Counted from the stretch's first letter, positions 1 through 5,746 are shown. The stretch is 12,388 nt of DNA from Bog-756 sp052143895 (GCA_052143895.1 JBKQRT010000219.1:1-12388); one strand, 5' to 3'. The notes: a model not told the origin generated them from the letters alone. Numbers and translations: made by a program.

Positions 1-342
1 CATCACATCGCCCCGGAGATCCGCTGGTGGAAGAAGGCGGAGTGGAACAAGTTCAAGGCCCAGATGCAGGGCACCACGGTCCTGCGGGCGCCGAAGGGGT
101 TCAACTTCTTCTTCCACTGGATAATGGTTCACGTCCCCCACCACGTGGACATGCGTGTACCGATGTACCACCTCGAAGAGGCCGCCGCCGCCATCGAGGC
201 TGCCTTCCCCGGATCGGTCATCGACAAGCCCCTGCGGTTCCGTGACTTCGTCGCCAATTCGAGGGCCTGCAAGCTCTACGACTTCGATGCGGGGCACTGG
301 GTCACCTACGCCGAAGGCCGAAGTCAGGTCAACTCCGTCTGA
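1..342 (+). CDS. Fatty acid desaturase, C-terminal fragment (omega-6/delta-12-like)
   Basis: The gene enters from the left edge in frame 1 and ends at a TGA at 340-342, so only the last 113 residues are visible. They include the third histidine box of membrane di-iron fatty acid desaturases, H-V-P-H-H at fragment residues 44-48 (bases 130-144). It is preceded by the aromatic FNFFFHW stretch and followed by a RVPMYHLEEA segment, which resembles the H-x-x-H-H...IP-Y-L-x-x-A ending of acyl-lipid delta-12 (omega-6) desaturases. Such enzymes are integral membrane proteins that put a cis double bond into acyl chains using O2 and reduced ferredoxin or flavodoxin. Third codon positions are mostly G or C, like the host genes further right and unlike the lower-GC stretch that follows. 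The first two histidine boxes lie outside the window, so family is well supported but regiospecificity is not. Confidence 0.85.
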   Translation, partial: HHIAPEIRWWKKAEWNKFKAQMQGTTVLRAPKGFNFFFHWIMVHVPHHVDMRVPMYHLEEAAAAIEAAFPGSVIDKPLRFRDFVANSRACKLYDFDAGHWVTYAEGRSQVNSV

Positions 343-659
343 GTTGCTACTTCCCACCGAATCAGTGCGGTTGAGAGCACCCTGCCAGCACCCTGATCAG
401 GCCCTTTGTGCAAAATCGCTCGAAGTGGGGCCAATGGTCATGCCCCTAAGTTGCAAGGCTTAGATTGAGCAAGAGGGCCCTCTCGTGGGCACGTGACGGC
501 ACCACCGGTCCCTTCGGCTGGAAAGTACGAACAGGGCAAGGCGGGATGTTCGACGCACCACCAGGCCCGGCCCGATAGCTGGACGAACTCCCAGTAGTCA
601 TCCAATTGGCGGGCGAGCGGGGGCGGTTCTCGGCATCGGCGGCTTGGTCATTTGACCAG
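343..659. other. Gene-free spacer with short palindromes
   Basis: No reading frame here looks coding; the frames that stay open are rich in Arg, Ser and Pro, as antisense or shadow frames are. The stretch holds a 9-base direct repeat, AGCACCCTG at 376-384 and 387-395, running into the palindrome CCTGATCAGG (392-401). It also holds an inverted pair GGGGC/GCCCC (427-431 and 442-446), a perfect 12-base palindrome AGAGGGCCCTCT (472-483), and a short hairpin TGGTCA-TT-TGACCA (645-658). That last hairpin sits just past the stop of the minus-strand gene that follows. None has a T-tract, so a classical intrinsic terminator is not supported. Confidence 0.5.
645..658 (-). terminator. Possible 3' hairpin after the acidic repeat gene
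   Basis: A perfect 6-base inverted repeat with a 2-base centre (TGGTCA-TT-TGACCA) lies one base beyond the TAA stop (660-662) of the minus-strand gene. It could fold at the end of that mRNA. The stem is short, the loop is tight and no T-run follows on the minus strand, so it may equally be a protein-binding palindrome. Confidence 0.25.
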
Positions 660-1037
660 TTACTCCTCGTCTGCCTCCATGAACGACCTGTCCTCTTCGA
701 CGGCATGCAACTCGCCGTCCTCACCCAAAACCGAAAGCGTCTCGTCGACGATCACGTCGCCTTCCGCCGTCACCACTGCAACGGTCTCGTCGGTGGCAAC
801 GATCTTGCCGTCACTGTCCACTGCGGCCACCACGTCTTCGATGATCAGGTTGCCTTCCTCGTCGACACCTTCGCCCTCGACCTCCACCATCTCCAGTGAG
901 TCGTCACCGGTGGGTCTCTGGTTGTCTTCACTCATTACGAGCCTCCTAGTCTGAGCCGTTCGTTGGCGGAGGAGCGAGCCAACCGCCACCAAAGCACAGG
1001 CTCCCAGTGCCACCCAAACCACCGGTCTACGTCTCAT
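660..1037 (-). CDS. Acidic four-repeat protein with N-terminal membrane anchor and an internal start
   Basis: This is a 125-residue protein of no family I recognise. Residues 1-4 (MRRR) are followed by one hydrophobic segment at about 6-23 and a basic stretch (RQRTAQTRR). By the positive-inside rule this suggests a single anchor, or an uncleaved signal; which side the tail faces is not clear. The tail is strongly acidic and contains four tandem units of 15-16 residues: 55-70 (GEGVDEEGNLIIEDVV), 71-86 (AAVDSDGKIVATDETV), 87-101 and 102-116. Each has an acidic-x-G turn, alternating hydrophobics and a closing acidic pair, which suggests short beta hairpins. The first ATG has AGAGGGG at a 6-base spacing. 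A second in-frame ATG (residue 35, 933-935) has a perfect AGGAGG at 6 bases and would give a soluble 91-residue form. Either could be the main start, or both are used. The gene lies in the lower-GC stretch among small minus-strand genes. Confidence 0.7.
   Translation of the reverse strand: MRRRPVVWVALGACALVAVGSLLRQRTAQTRRLVMSEDNQRPTGDDSLEMVEVEGEGVDEEGNLIIEDVVAAVDSDGKIVATDETVAVVTAEGDVIVDETLSVLGEDGELHAVEEDRSFMEADEE
942..947 (-). promoter_or_regulatory. Strong internal Shine-Dalgarno that may decide the start
   Basis: CCTCCT on the plus strand is AGGAGG on the minus strand, placed 6 bases before the ATG at 933-935. It is the best ribosome-binding site in the window. It lies inside the longer reading frame that begins at 1037, just after the codons for the basic segment that follows the hydrophobic anchor. 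Its quality argues that the soluble 91-residue product is made, alone or in addition to the anchored one. Confidence 0.6.
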
Positions 1038-1146
1038 GACGATCCCCTCTTCACTCTTTTCCGATGTGGCTGGCTACGGCGACTCCGCCAGACGAGATTC
1101 CGACCTCATCTGCCACCGAAGCCGGGCCACCCATCGAATCCGATTG

Positions 1147-1377
1147 CTAGGCGCTCATCCGCTTCTCCTGGCTTTGGAGGCACTCAGCCTTATGCCCGCA
1201 GCCTCGGCAGGAAGCTGCTGAGACGTGCGACATCCATCCGAGGTTCCAGTGCCAGCAGTTCCAGCAGTCCTGGCAGAGGAAGTTGGTGTCCATCCCGTCT
1301 GACACAACTTCGAGCACGCTGTTCCCACATTGGGGACAGGACAGCTCCCCTCGGAGAAAATGGACCTCCGCAGCCAT
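1147..1377 (-). CDS. Small zinc-ribbon protein, 76 aa
   Basis: The 76-residue product has eight cysteines: C14-x2-C17 (CPQC), C35-x2-C38-x2-C41 (CQDCWNC), C57-x2-C60 (CRGC) and C66, plus histidines nearby. The first two CxxC pairs, 17 residues apart, are a normal zinc-ribbon arrangement; the third group could complete a second metal site. Aromatics around the second knuckle (WNCWHWNLGWM) suggest a packed small domain. No helix-turn-helix or catalytic signature is visible, so nucleic-acid or protein binding is only a guess from the fold type. The ATG at 1377 has a weak upstream GAGG, so the start is less certain than the gene. The product ends at TAG 1147-1149. A second zinc-ribbon miniprotein lies 500 bases upstream on the same strand. 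Confidence 0.7.
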   Translation of the reverse strand: MAAEVHFLRGELSCPQCGNSVLEVVSDGMDTNFLCQDCWNCWHWNLGWMSHVSAASCRGCGHKAECLQSQEKRMSA

Positions 1378-1507
1378 TGCGCCTCGTTTCTCGGCTCGGT
1401 CCGGCGCTCCTCGAAGCGGTAGACCAACCGACCGACGCTTGGGGCCTCCACCCGTTTCAAGTGGCGAACTTTCCTCGCCCTACTTGGTGATTTGCCCCTT
1501 GATCTTG

Positions 1508-1535
1508 ATGGTAGCTCTTCGGAAGGAAGAGTCAA
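1508..1535 (-). promoter_or_regulatory. Candidate housekeeping-type promoter for the 76-aa zinc-ribbon gene
   Basis: On the minus strand TTGACT (1530-1535) is followed after 16 bases by TACCAT (1508-1513), a fair match to sigma-70-type -35 and -10 boxes. It points at the gene starting at 1377, leaving a leader of about 125 bases. The 212 bases between that gene and the next (1378-1589) show no convincing gene. Confidence 0.3.
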
Positions 1536-1589
1536 CAGCTAAGAGCGATTCTGCACAGTGTCGAGGGTCATCGCTCCTGCTCGTCCCAC

Positions 1590-1831
1590 TCAGGCCCAAC
1601 TTCGCCGTAGGGCGTATTCGTACCAGATGAGGTCGAGGTAGGGATTCAGTTGTTCGAGCGGATCTGCGCCTTCGTCCACCTGCGAATGGGTGATTAGATG
1701 ACGCCCAGGTTGATGAGCAGGGCAGTGACCGCTGGCCCGGCCTGCGTCACGTTGGAGCGGAGTCGAGCCTCGTCGGCAGGGTCGTTCAGGAGGCCGATCC
1801 CGATCTGCCACTGTTCGTCGGAGTAGCTCAT
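1590..1831 (-). pseudogene. Small hypothetical gene, apparently frameshifted
   Basis: Starting at ATG 1831, one minus-strand frame reads MSYSDEQWQIGIGLL... for 45 residues with well-biased codons and ends at TAA 1694-1696. The next frame then carries a natural-looking continuation, with QVDEGADPLEQLNPYLDLIW near its end, to a TGA at 1590-1592. A -1 shift near 1697-1710 would join them into a protein of about 80 residues. I see no classical slippery heptamer at the junction. It could be a decayed gene, a sequencing indel, or a genuine 45-residue gene with an unrelated downstream frame. No family is recognised. It lies between two zinc-ribbon genes on the same strand. An alternative ATG at 1838 with GGGGTG upstream serves the downstream frame. 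Confidence 0.4.
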
Positions 1832-1877
1832 GGCTCATCTGTTGCACCCCGGCGACTGACCGTGGTGGATGACAAGA

Positions 1878-2045
1878 TCAGAGCCGCTTGTACGTACATC
1901 CGGGCACGAAGTTCTCGAAGCCGCTCTTGCAGTAGTAGCAGCGGCGGAACTGCTTGCCGGTCGGTGTGATGACCTTGTAGGAGGTCGGTCGAAGCCTGCA
2001 CTCAGGACACTGGTTGCCTGTCGGTCTCCGTGGGCGTGCTGCCAT
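1878..2045 (-). CDS. Zinc-ribbon miniprotein, 55 aa
   Basis: This short gene encodes 55 residues from ATG 2043-2045 to TGA 1878-1880. It has a basic N-terminus (MAARPRRPTG), then C13-x2-C16 (CPEC), a 19-residue connection rich in Tyr, Lys and Arg, C36-x2-C39 (CYYC), and a further C50 near a basic end (TYKRL). The CxxC-x19-CxxC pattern with charged and aromatic residues between is that of a single zinc ribbon, as in small nucleic-acid-binding proteins. The function is unknown. No clear ribosome-binding site is seen (GGAG lies about 15 bases away), so translation may be weak or leaderless. It is the leftward-reading gene nearest the truncated tRNA at 2193-2236. Confidence 0.65.
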   Translation of the reverse strand: MAARPRRPTGNQCPECRLRPTSYKVITPTGKQFRRCYYCKSGFENFVPGCTYKRL

Positions 2046-2060
2046 GTGGTCAATCTACCA

Positions 2061-2113
2061 CTCCATTCGGGACTACTTTTAGGACTACAACCGCCGATGA
2101 ATGGCGAATGGAG
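2061..2113. repeat. Inverted and direct repeats beside the tRNA fragment
   Basis: CTCCATTCG (2061-2069) and CGAATGGAG (2105-2113) form a perfect 9-base inverted repeat. Between them is a direct repeat GGACTAC at 2070-2076 and 2082-2088, in register at 12 bases. The cluster lies 80-130 bases from the truncated tRNA. Clustered short repeats at that distance are typical of integrase or excisionase arm sites, but that reading is inference. Confidence 0.45.
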
Positions 2114-2192
2114 ATGGGTAGTGGCGGGAACGTGAGTGCAGGTCAGAGGGTGTATCGATGGACCGTGAGTAACAGTGAGAAGGATCTTTTTA

Positions 2193-2236
2193 GACTCATA
2201 ATCCCTCGGTCGCAGGTTCGATCCCTGCCTGCCCCA
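2193..2236 (+). tRNA. 3' half of a CAT-anticodon tRNA (tRNA-Met-like), probable attachment-site remnant
   Basis: The stretch contains the anticodon loop CTCATAA (2195-2201, anticodon CAT at 2197-2199) and the 3' strand of the anticodon stem TCCCT (2202-2206). It continues with variable bases CGGTC, a perfect T-arm GCAGG-TTCGATC-CCTGC (2212-2228), the 3' acceptor strand CTGCCCC (2229-2235) and discriminator A (2236). The 5' half is absent: the five bases before the loop pair with TCCCT at only the two loop-proximal positions, and no GGGGCAG acceptor strand or D-arm lies upstream. Homology therefore starts inside the anticodon stem, the usual crossover zone of tyrosine integrases that target tRNA 3' ends. 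It cannot be a working tRNA. In such integrations the complete tRNA lies at the other end of the element, here expected to the left beyond the window. Confidence 0.75.
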
Positions 2237-2248
2237 CACCACCGCTGT

Positions 2249-2295
2249 TGCTCCAGCTGATCCCGGAGAGATCGGCAACGGCTGATCCTGGAGCA
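2249..2295. repeat. Inverted repeat after the tRNA fragment
   Basis: TGCTCCAG (2249-2256) and CTGGAGCA (2288-2295) are perfect complements. The direct repeats GCTGATCCCGGAG and GCTGATCCTGGAG lie inside and across them, and the internal GATC copies can extend the stem after a bulge. It sits 12 bases past the tRNA fragment, where a tRNA terminator could be, but there is no T-tract. Confidence 0.35.
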
Positions 2296-2387
2296 TCCGG
2301 TTCATGGGTGCGAAACAGACGCCCGTCAAACGGAGCGAGGTGCGAAGCTTCCCCCGAGCCCGGCCCGCCGTTCAGAACAGGAGAAAC

Positions 2388-2756
2388 ATGGACATCGAGG
2401 AGTTCTACAGCGCCGACGAGCGCCGCCGGCGGTCGGCCGAGGTCGAATTCGGCACCGACTGGTTCGATGCCAAGGGCAGTCGCTACGAGCTCAGCTGGGT
2501 GGAAGACACCGGCGAGCTCTACGTGATGCTCGAGCTTGTGCCCGAAGTCGACAGCTGGACCCCGTTCGGTGACGCCGAGGTCGAGCAGATCCCGGTCGAC
2601 CGGGTGCTCGTGATGGTCATCGGGTACATCGCGACGCTCCCCGAGGTGGAGCGGGTGCTAGGGGGCTGGGCGGACCAGATGACAAGACCCGACGGCATCT
2701 CGTGGGTGGCGGAGCGGCTCCGAGCCAACGAGGTCCCGGCCATCGCGCCCGCCTGA
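2388..2756 (+). CDS. Hypothetical protein, 122 aa
   Basis: ATG 2388 is preceded by AGGAG at a good spacing, which decides this start over the longer open frame that runs in from further left. The product is acidic (MDIEEFYSADERRRRSAEVE at the N-terminus). It contains a segment that looks like beta strands (ELSWVEDTGELYVMLELVP), then a hydrophobic helix-like stretch (VLVMVIGYIATLP) and an amphipathic C-terminal part. No signal peptide, repeats or catalytic motif are visible, and I do not recognise the family. It is the first gene with host-like composition to the right of the tRNA fragment. It is 148 bases from the next plus-strand gene, probably in its own transcription unit. Confidence 0.75.
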   Translation: MDIEEFYSADERRRRSAEVEFGTDWFDAKGSRYELSWVEDTGELYVMLELVPEVDSWTPFGDAEVEQIPVDRVLVMVIGYIATLPEVERVLGGWADQMTRPDGISWVAERLRANEVPAIAPA

Positions 2757-2818
2757 CCGGCTACTGCCGCCGGCCGCTCCCCGGCGTCAGCATGTGGGCG
2801 TCCGGACCGAACTCGAGG

Positions 2819-2880
2819 CCAGTGCCGATTCCGGCATGTCCCGTCACAGGGTGAGGCGATAGGGTCCCTTCCGGCACTGG
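2819..2880 (+). promoter_or_regulatory. Leader with alternative hairpins ahead of the oxidoreductase operon
   Basis: CCAGTGCCG (2819-2827) is the perfect complement of CGGCACTGG (2872-2880). The same left arm can instead pair locally, TGCCG (2823-2827) with CGGCA (2832-2836), so the two folds exclude each other. A TAGGGT box (2860-2865), a plausible actinobacterial -10, lies between the arms without a good -35. The element could be an operator, a leader switch, or chance in GC-rich DNA. Confidence 0.35.
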
Positions 2881-2904
2881 ACCGAGCCGGGGGTACGAAC
2901 AGGG

Positions 2905-3264
2905 ATGGAACTGGTGGTCGATCTTTCGACGGCGGCCGTGTCGCTCCGGCACTACGAGGACCTCGGGCGCTTTTCGGTACAGGTCGTGAGGCAGGAGCCC
3001 GACGATGACGGCGGCAACGGGGCGCTCGGCGCCCTGGCCGCGGCGCTGAGCCTCCACGACGCCGGGACCGTGGCGCCGGACGGTGACGTCCTGGTTCCCC
3101 AGGGTGCGGTGCGGAGGCTGGCGGAGACGGCGGCGACCGACGCGGGAGGGTCCCTCGACGACGCATGGGAGTCGGGACTTGGCGCCATGGTGGCCTATGC
3201 TGGCACCAAGGGATGGCTCGCCGACGACGGTTCGATCCGGGCCCACGTCGAGTGGGTGGGCTGA
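2905..3264 (+). CDS. Hypothetical protein, 119 aa, first gene of the F420-oxidoreductase operon
   Basis: The gene begins at ATG 2905 with AGGG immediately before it and GGGGG further up, and ends at TGA 3262-3264, three bases before the next ATG. The product starts with a strand-rich part (MELVVDLSTAAVSLRHYEDL) and has an acidic Gly-rich turn (PDDDGGNGALG). An Ala-rich helix follows, then a segment (AMVAYAGTKGWLADDGSIRAHVEWV) that looks globular. No membrane segment, metal site or catalytic motif is seen. I do not recognise the family. The tight spacing makes co-transcription with the luciferase-like oxidoreductase very likely, so it may assist or regulate that enzyme, but this is inference from position only. 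Confidence 0.75.
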   Translation: MELVVDLSTAAVSLRHYEDLGRFSVQVVRQEPDDDGGNGALGALAAALSLHDAGTVAPDGDVLVPQGAVRRLAETAATDAGGSLDDAWESGLGAMVAYAGTKGWLADDGSIRAHVEWVG

Positions 3265-3267
3265 GCC

Positions 3268-4143
3268 ATGCGCTTCTCATACGCGGAGTCGATGGTCGAT
3301 CCGACCTACTACCTCCCGCTGGCCCGGGCCGCCGAGGACGCCGGCTACGACGGCATGGTCGTGCCGGACAGCCTCTGCTATCCCCTCGAGTCCGACTCCA
3401 CCTATCCCTTCTCGCCGGACCACACGCGCGAATTCCTGGAGGACAAGCCGTTCATCGAGCCGTTCTCGCTGATCCCGGCCATGGGCGCGGTCACCGAGCG
3501 GTTGCGGTTCATCACCTTCGTCCTCAAGCTCCCCATGCGGCACCCGCTGCTGGTGGCCAAGCAGGCCACCTCCGTGGCGGTCATGACCGGGAACCGCCTG
3601 GCGCTGGGCGTCGGGTCCAGCCCGTGGCCCGAAGACTACGAGCTCGTCGGCGTGCCCTGGGAGGGCCGTGGGAAGCGGATGGACGAGGCTGTCGACATCG
3701 TGCGCGGGTTGTCGGCTGGGGGCTACTTCGAGTATCACGGCGAGGTCTACGATCTCCCTCCGGTCAAGCTCAGCCCCACCCCGACCGAGCGGCTCCCCAT
3801 CCTGGTGGGCGGCCACGCCACTCCGGCGCTCCGTCGGGCGGCCCGCTCCGACGGATGGCTCCACGGGGGCGGCGAGCCCGAAGAGCTCCCCGGGCTGCTG
3901 GAACGCCTCCACCGGTTGCGCGACGAGGAGGGCACCCTCGACCGCCCCTTCGAGGTGCACGTGATCTCGCTGGACGCCTTCACGCCGGACGGTGTCCGTC
4001 GGCTCGAGGAACAGGGCGTGACCGATGTGATCGTGGGGTTCCGCTGGCCCTACACCGTAGGTCCCGACACCGAGCCGCTCCAGGCGAAGCTGGACGACCT
4101 CCGCCGGTTCGCCGACAGCGTGATGGCGGAGGTCCGGCGGTGA
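3268..4143 (+). CDS. LLM-class (luciferase-like) F420-dependent oxidoreductase
   Basis: The 291-residue length and the whole layout fit the luciferase-like monooxygenase superfamily, a TIM barrel that in actinobacteria mostly binds the deazaflavin F420. Visible family features are the N-terminal barrel strand with AAEDAGYDGMVVPDS (about 21-35), the MTGNRLALGVGSSPWPEDYE segment (106-125), and the GRGKRMDEAVDIVRGL helix (134-149) ahead of the loop. The closing LPILVGGHATPALRRAARSDG (176-196) completes the pattern. Such enzymes move a hydride between F420H2 and an organic substrate in the cytoplasm; the substrate cannot be told from sequence. The start ATG is 3 bases after the upstream gene and the stop overlaps the next start, so the three genes form one unit. 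The flavin type (F420 rather than FMN) is inferred from lineage and from the short single-chain form. Confidence 0.9.
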   Translation: MRFSYAESMVDPTYYLPLARAAEDAGYDGMVVPDSLCYPLESDSTYPFSPDHTREFLEDKPFIEPFSLIPAMGAVTERLRFITFVLKLPMRHPLLVAKQATSVAVMTGNRLALGVGSSPWPEDYELVGVPWEGRGKRMDEAVDIVRGLSAGGYFEYHGEVYDLPPVKLSPTPTERLPILVGGHATPALRRAARSDGWLHGGGEPEELPGLLERLHRLRDEEGTLDRPFEVHVISLDAFTPDGVRRLEEQGVTDVIVGFRWPYTVGPDTEPLQAKLDDLRRFADSVMAEVRR

Positions 4144-4535
4144 GGACCGCCCGGGAGCTCGGTGCCGCATCGATGGCCGCCGTCGAGGCCCGTGACCGCG
4201 AGGCCTGGCTCGCCCTGTTCGCCGACGACGCCGTCGTCGAGGACCCGATCGGCCCCTCGATGTTCGACCCCGAGGGCCGCGGCCACCAGGGCCGGGAGGC
4301 CATCGCCGCCTTCTACGACCAGGTCATTGCGGCAAACGAGTCGATCAGGTTCACCATCCGCCAGTCGATCCTCTGCGGGGACGAGGCGGCCAACGCCGGG
4401 GTGATCCGGATCACCTTCGACGGCGGGTCCGCGGTGGAGGTGGACGGCGTGTACATCTACCGGCGCTCGGTCGACGACCGGATCGCGTCCCTCCGGGCAT
4501 TCTGGGAGCCGGATGCCATCCGTCCGGTTCCCTAG
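4140..4535 (+). CDS. NTF2-like / SnoaL-fold small protein
   Basis: The product has 131 residues with the cone-shaped alpha+beta fold signature: a long first helix (ARELGAASMAAVEARDREAW, 4-23), then LFADDAVVEDPIGPS (26-40), GRGHQGREAIAAFYDQVIAA (47-66) and C-terminal strands ending in DRIASLRAFWEP (113-124). This family includes ketosteroid-isomerase-like enzymes and ligand-binding proteins. The acidic residues in the DDAVVEDP loop are where catalytic Asp residues often lie, but a reaction cannot be assigned. The start is GTG 4140, chosen because it overlaps the upstream TGA (GTGA) and has GGAGG seven bases earlier. Translational coupling with the luciferase-like oxidoreductase gene suggests action on the same pathway. 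Its TAG (4533-4535) shares the sequence CTAG with the stop of the opposing gene. Confidence 0.85.
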   Translation: MRTARELGAASMAAVEARDREAWLALFADDAVVEDPIGPSMFDPEGRGHQGREAIAAFYDQVIAANESIRFTIRQSILCGDEAANAGVIRITFDGGSAVEVDGVYIYRRSVDDRIASLRAFWEPDAIRPVP

Positions 4536-5746
4536 CCCCGGACGGTCAGAGGCGCCTCCCAGTCAGGCATGGCCAGGACCATCTGCACGTCGCTGATGTG
4601 GCGCTCGGCGAAGGCACCTTCGCAGTAGCACAGGTACAGGTCCCACAGCCGCTGGAACCGCACGTCGAGACCGAGCGCAGTGATCTCGTCCCGGTGGGAC
4701 TCGACGTTCTCGTACCACCGGTGGAGCGTCTCGACGTAGTGATGCCCGATGTCCTCGAGGTCGAAGACCACCATCGGCGTGGACCGCCGCACGGACCGGG
4801 TGATCGCCTCCACCGAGGGGATGCAGCTCCCCGGGAAGATGAGTTCACAGACGAAGTCGGTGCCGTTCTTCGCCCGCTCGTAGCTCCGGTCGTCGATGGT
4901 GATCGCTTGGAGGGCCATCAGGCCGTCGTCCCGGAGGAGCGATGCACTCGTGCCGAAGAAGGTGTCGTGGTGACGCCAGTCGACCGCTTCGATCATCTCG
5001 ATGGACACCAGCTTGTCGTACGTGCCGGTGAGGTCCCGGTAGTCGCGATCGAGCACGGAGACCCGGTCGGCGAGGCCGGCATCGGCCACCCGCTTCGAGG
5101 CGTAGGCGAACTGGGCGTCGGAGATGGTGGTGGTCGTCACCCGGCAGCCGTACCGTTCGGCGGCATGGAGCGCGAAGCCACCCCATCCCGTACCGATCTC
5201 CACGACGTGGTCGTCCGGTCCGAGGCCGAGCTTGGTGCAGATCCGGTCGAGCTTGGCCCGCTGGGCGGCGGCCAGGTCCATCCCCGGGTGCTCGAAAACG
5301 GCCGCCGAGTACATCATGGTCTTGTCCAGCATGAGGGCGAAGAACTCGTTGGACAGGTCGTAGTGGGCCTGGATGTTGTAGCGGTTCTCGCTGCTTCCCG
5401 GTGGCTGGAGACGCCGCGCCCAGTCGGTCGCCGACCCGACCCACCGGCCGACCCGGTCCTGGACGGCGGTCACCGGGCGCAGCCCCCGCGAGAGGACCCT
5501 GACCAGCGAGACGAGGTCATCGCAGTCCCAGAGGCCGTCGGCGTAGGTGCGGCCGAAGCCGACCGATCCCTCACACAGGACGATCCGGGATACCGACCGG
5601 TCGTGGACGACCATGGTCGCCTCGGGCAGTCCGGACCCGAAGCGGTGGCTCCCCGTCGCATCGACCACGGTGAGCGTCCCCCCGCTCATCCGGGACGCCA
5701 TCAGATGGAGGAACCTGGTAGCCAGGGCGTCGCCGACCGGGGTCAC
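4532..5746 (-). CDS. Cyclopropane-fatty-acid-synthase-family SAM methyltransferase (UfaA1-like)
   Basis: The 404-residue product has an N-terminal lipid-binding part and a C-terminal Rossmann methyltransferase domain. Visible are NIQAHYDLSNEFF (124-136), the SAM-binding motif VVEIGTGWGG (181-190), TTTISDAQFAYA (205-216), SIEMIEAV (248-255), ELIFPGSCIPS (301-311) and EDIGHHYVETLHRWY (331-345). Family members transfer a methyl or methylene group from SAM to a cis double bond of a membrane phospholipid acyl chain. Classical cyclopropane synthases have MFEHV where this protein has MIEAV: the Glu is kept but the His is Ala. That variant is common, to my knowledge, in members linked to FAD oxidoreductases, so the product may be a methyl-branched or other derivative rather than a cyclopropane. 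The start is GTG 5744-5746, overlapping the upstream TGA as GTGA with AGGAGG seven bases earlier. It is the last gene of a three-gene minus-strand operon. Confidence 0.92.
   Translation of the reverse strand: MTPVGDALATRFLHLMASRMSGGTLTVVDATGSHRFGSGLPEATMVVHDRSVSRIVLCEGSVGFGRTYADGLWDCDDLVSLVRVLSRGLRPVTAVQDRVGRWVGSATDWARRLQPPGSSENRYNIQAHYDLSNEFFALMLDKTMMYSAAVFEHPGMDLAAAQRAKLDRICTKLGLGPDDHVVEIGTGWGGFALHAAERYGCRVTTTTISDAQFAYASKRVADAGLADRVSVLDRDYRDLTGTYDKLVSIEMIEAVDWRHHDTFFGTSASLLRDDGLMALQAITIDDRSYERAKNGTDFVCELIFPGSCIPSVEAITRSVRRSTPMVVFDLEDIGHHYVETLHRWYENVESHRDEITALGLDVRFQRLWDLYLCYCEGAFAERHISDVQMVLAMPDWEAPLTVRG

Larger units (their letters stand above)
343..2236. mobile_element. Possible end of a tRNA-targeted integrated element (or its remnant)
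   Basis: This is inferred from three things: the tRNA 3' fragment at the right edge, the lower GC of the stretch (about half GC in lines I counted, against about 70 percent in the genes further right), and the exclusive content of small, poorly conserved minus-strand genes. No integrase gene and no complete tRNA lie in the visible part, so the left limit is unknown. It may lie before base 1, in which case the desaturase would belong to the element, although its codon use is host-like. Confidence 0.35.

Noticed and set aside
446..724. Minus-strand frame across the spacer and the acidic gene
   Set aside because: Its composition is Arg/Ser/Pro-rich, and half of it is a shadow of the acidic repeat gene. 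No start signal or motif is seen.
1155..1535. Minus-strand frame of 126 residues overlapping the 76-aa zinc-ribbon gene
   Set aside because: The Cys pattern is lost in this frame and the composition is Arg/Ser-rich. The CxxC pairs of the other frame are far more convincing.
1835..2329. Minus-strand frame of 164 residues containing GRQGSNLRPRDYE
   Set aside because: That motif is the well-known false translation of a tRNA 3' half read antisense. It overlaps the tRNA fragment at 2193-2236 and the real 55-residue zinc-ribbon gene in another frame.
3165..4139. Upstream part of a long plus frame that leads into the NTF2-like gene
   Set aside because: It is an Arg/Gly/His-rich shadow of the luciferase-like gene. 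Only the portion from GTG 4140 has family motifs and a ribosome-binding site.
3277..4170. Minus-strand frame of 297 residues
   Set aside because: It is the antisense of the luciferase-like oxidoreductase, with no motifs and no start signal.
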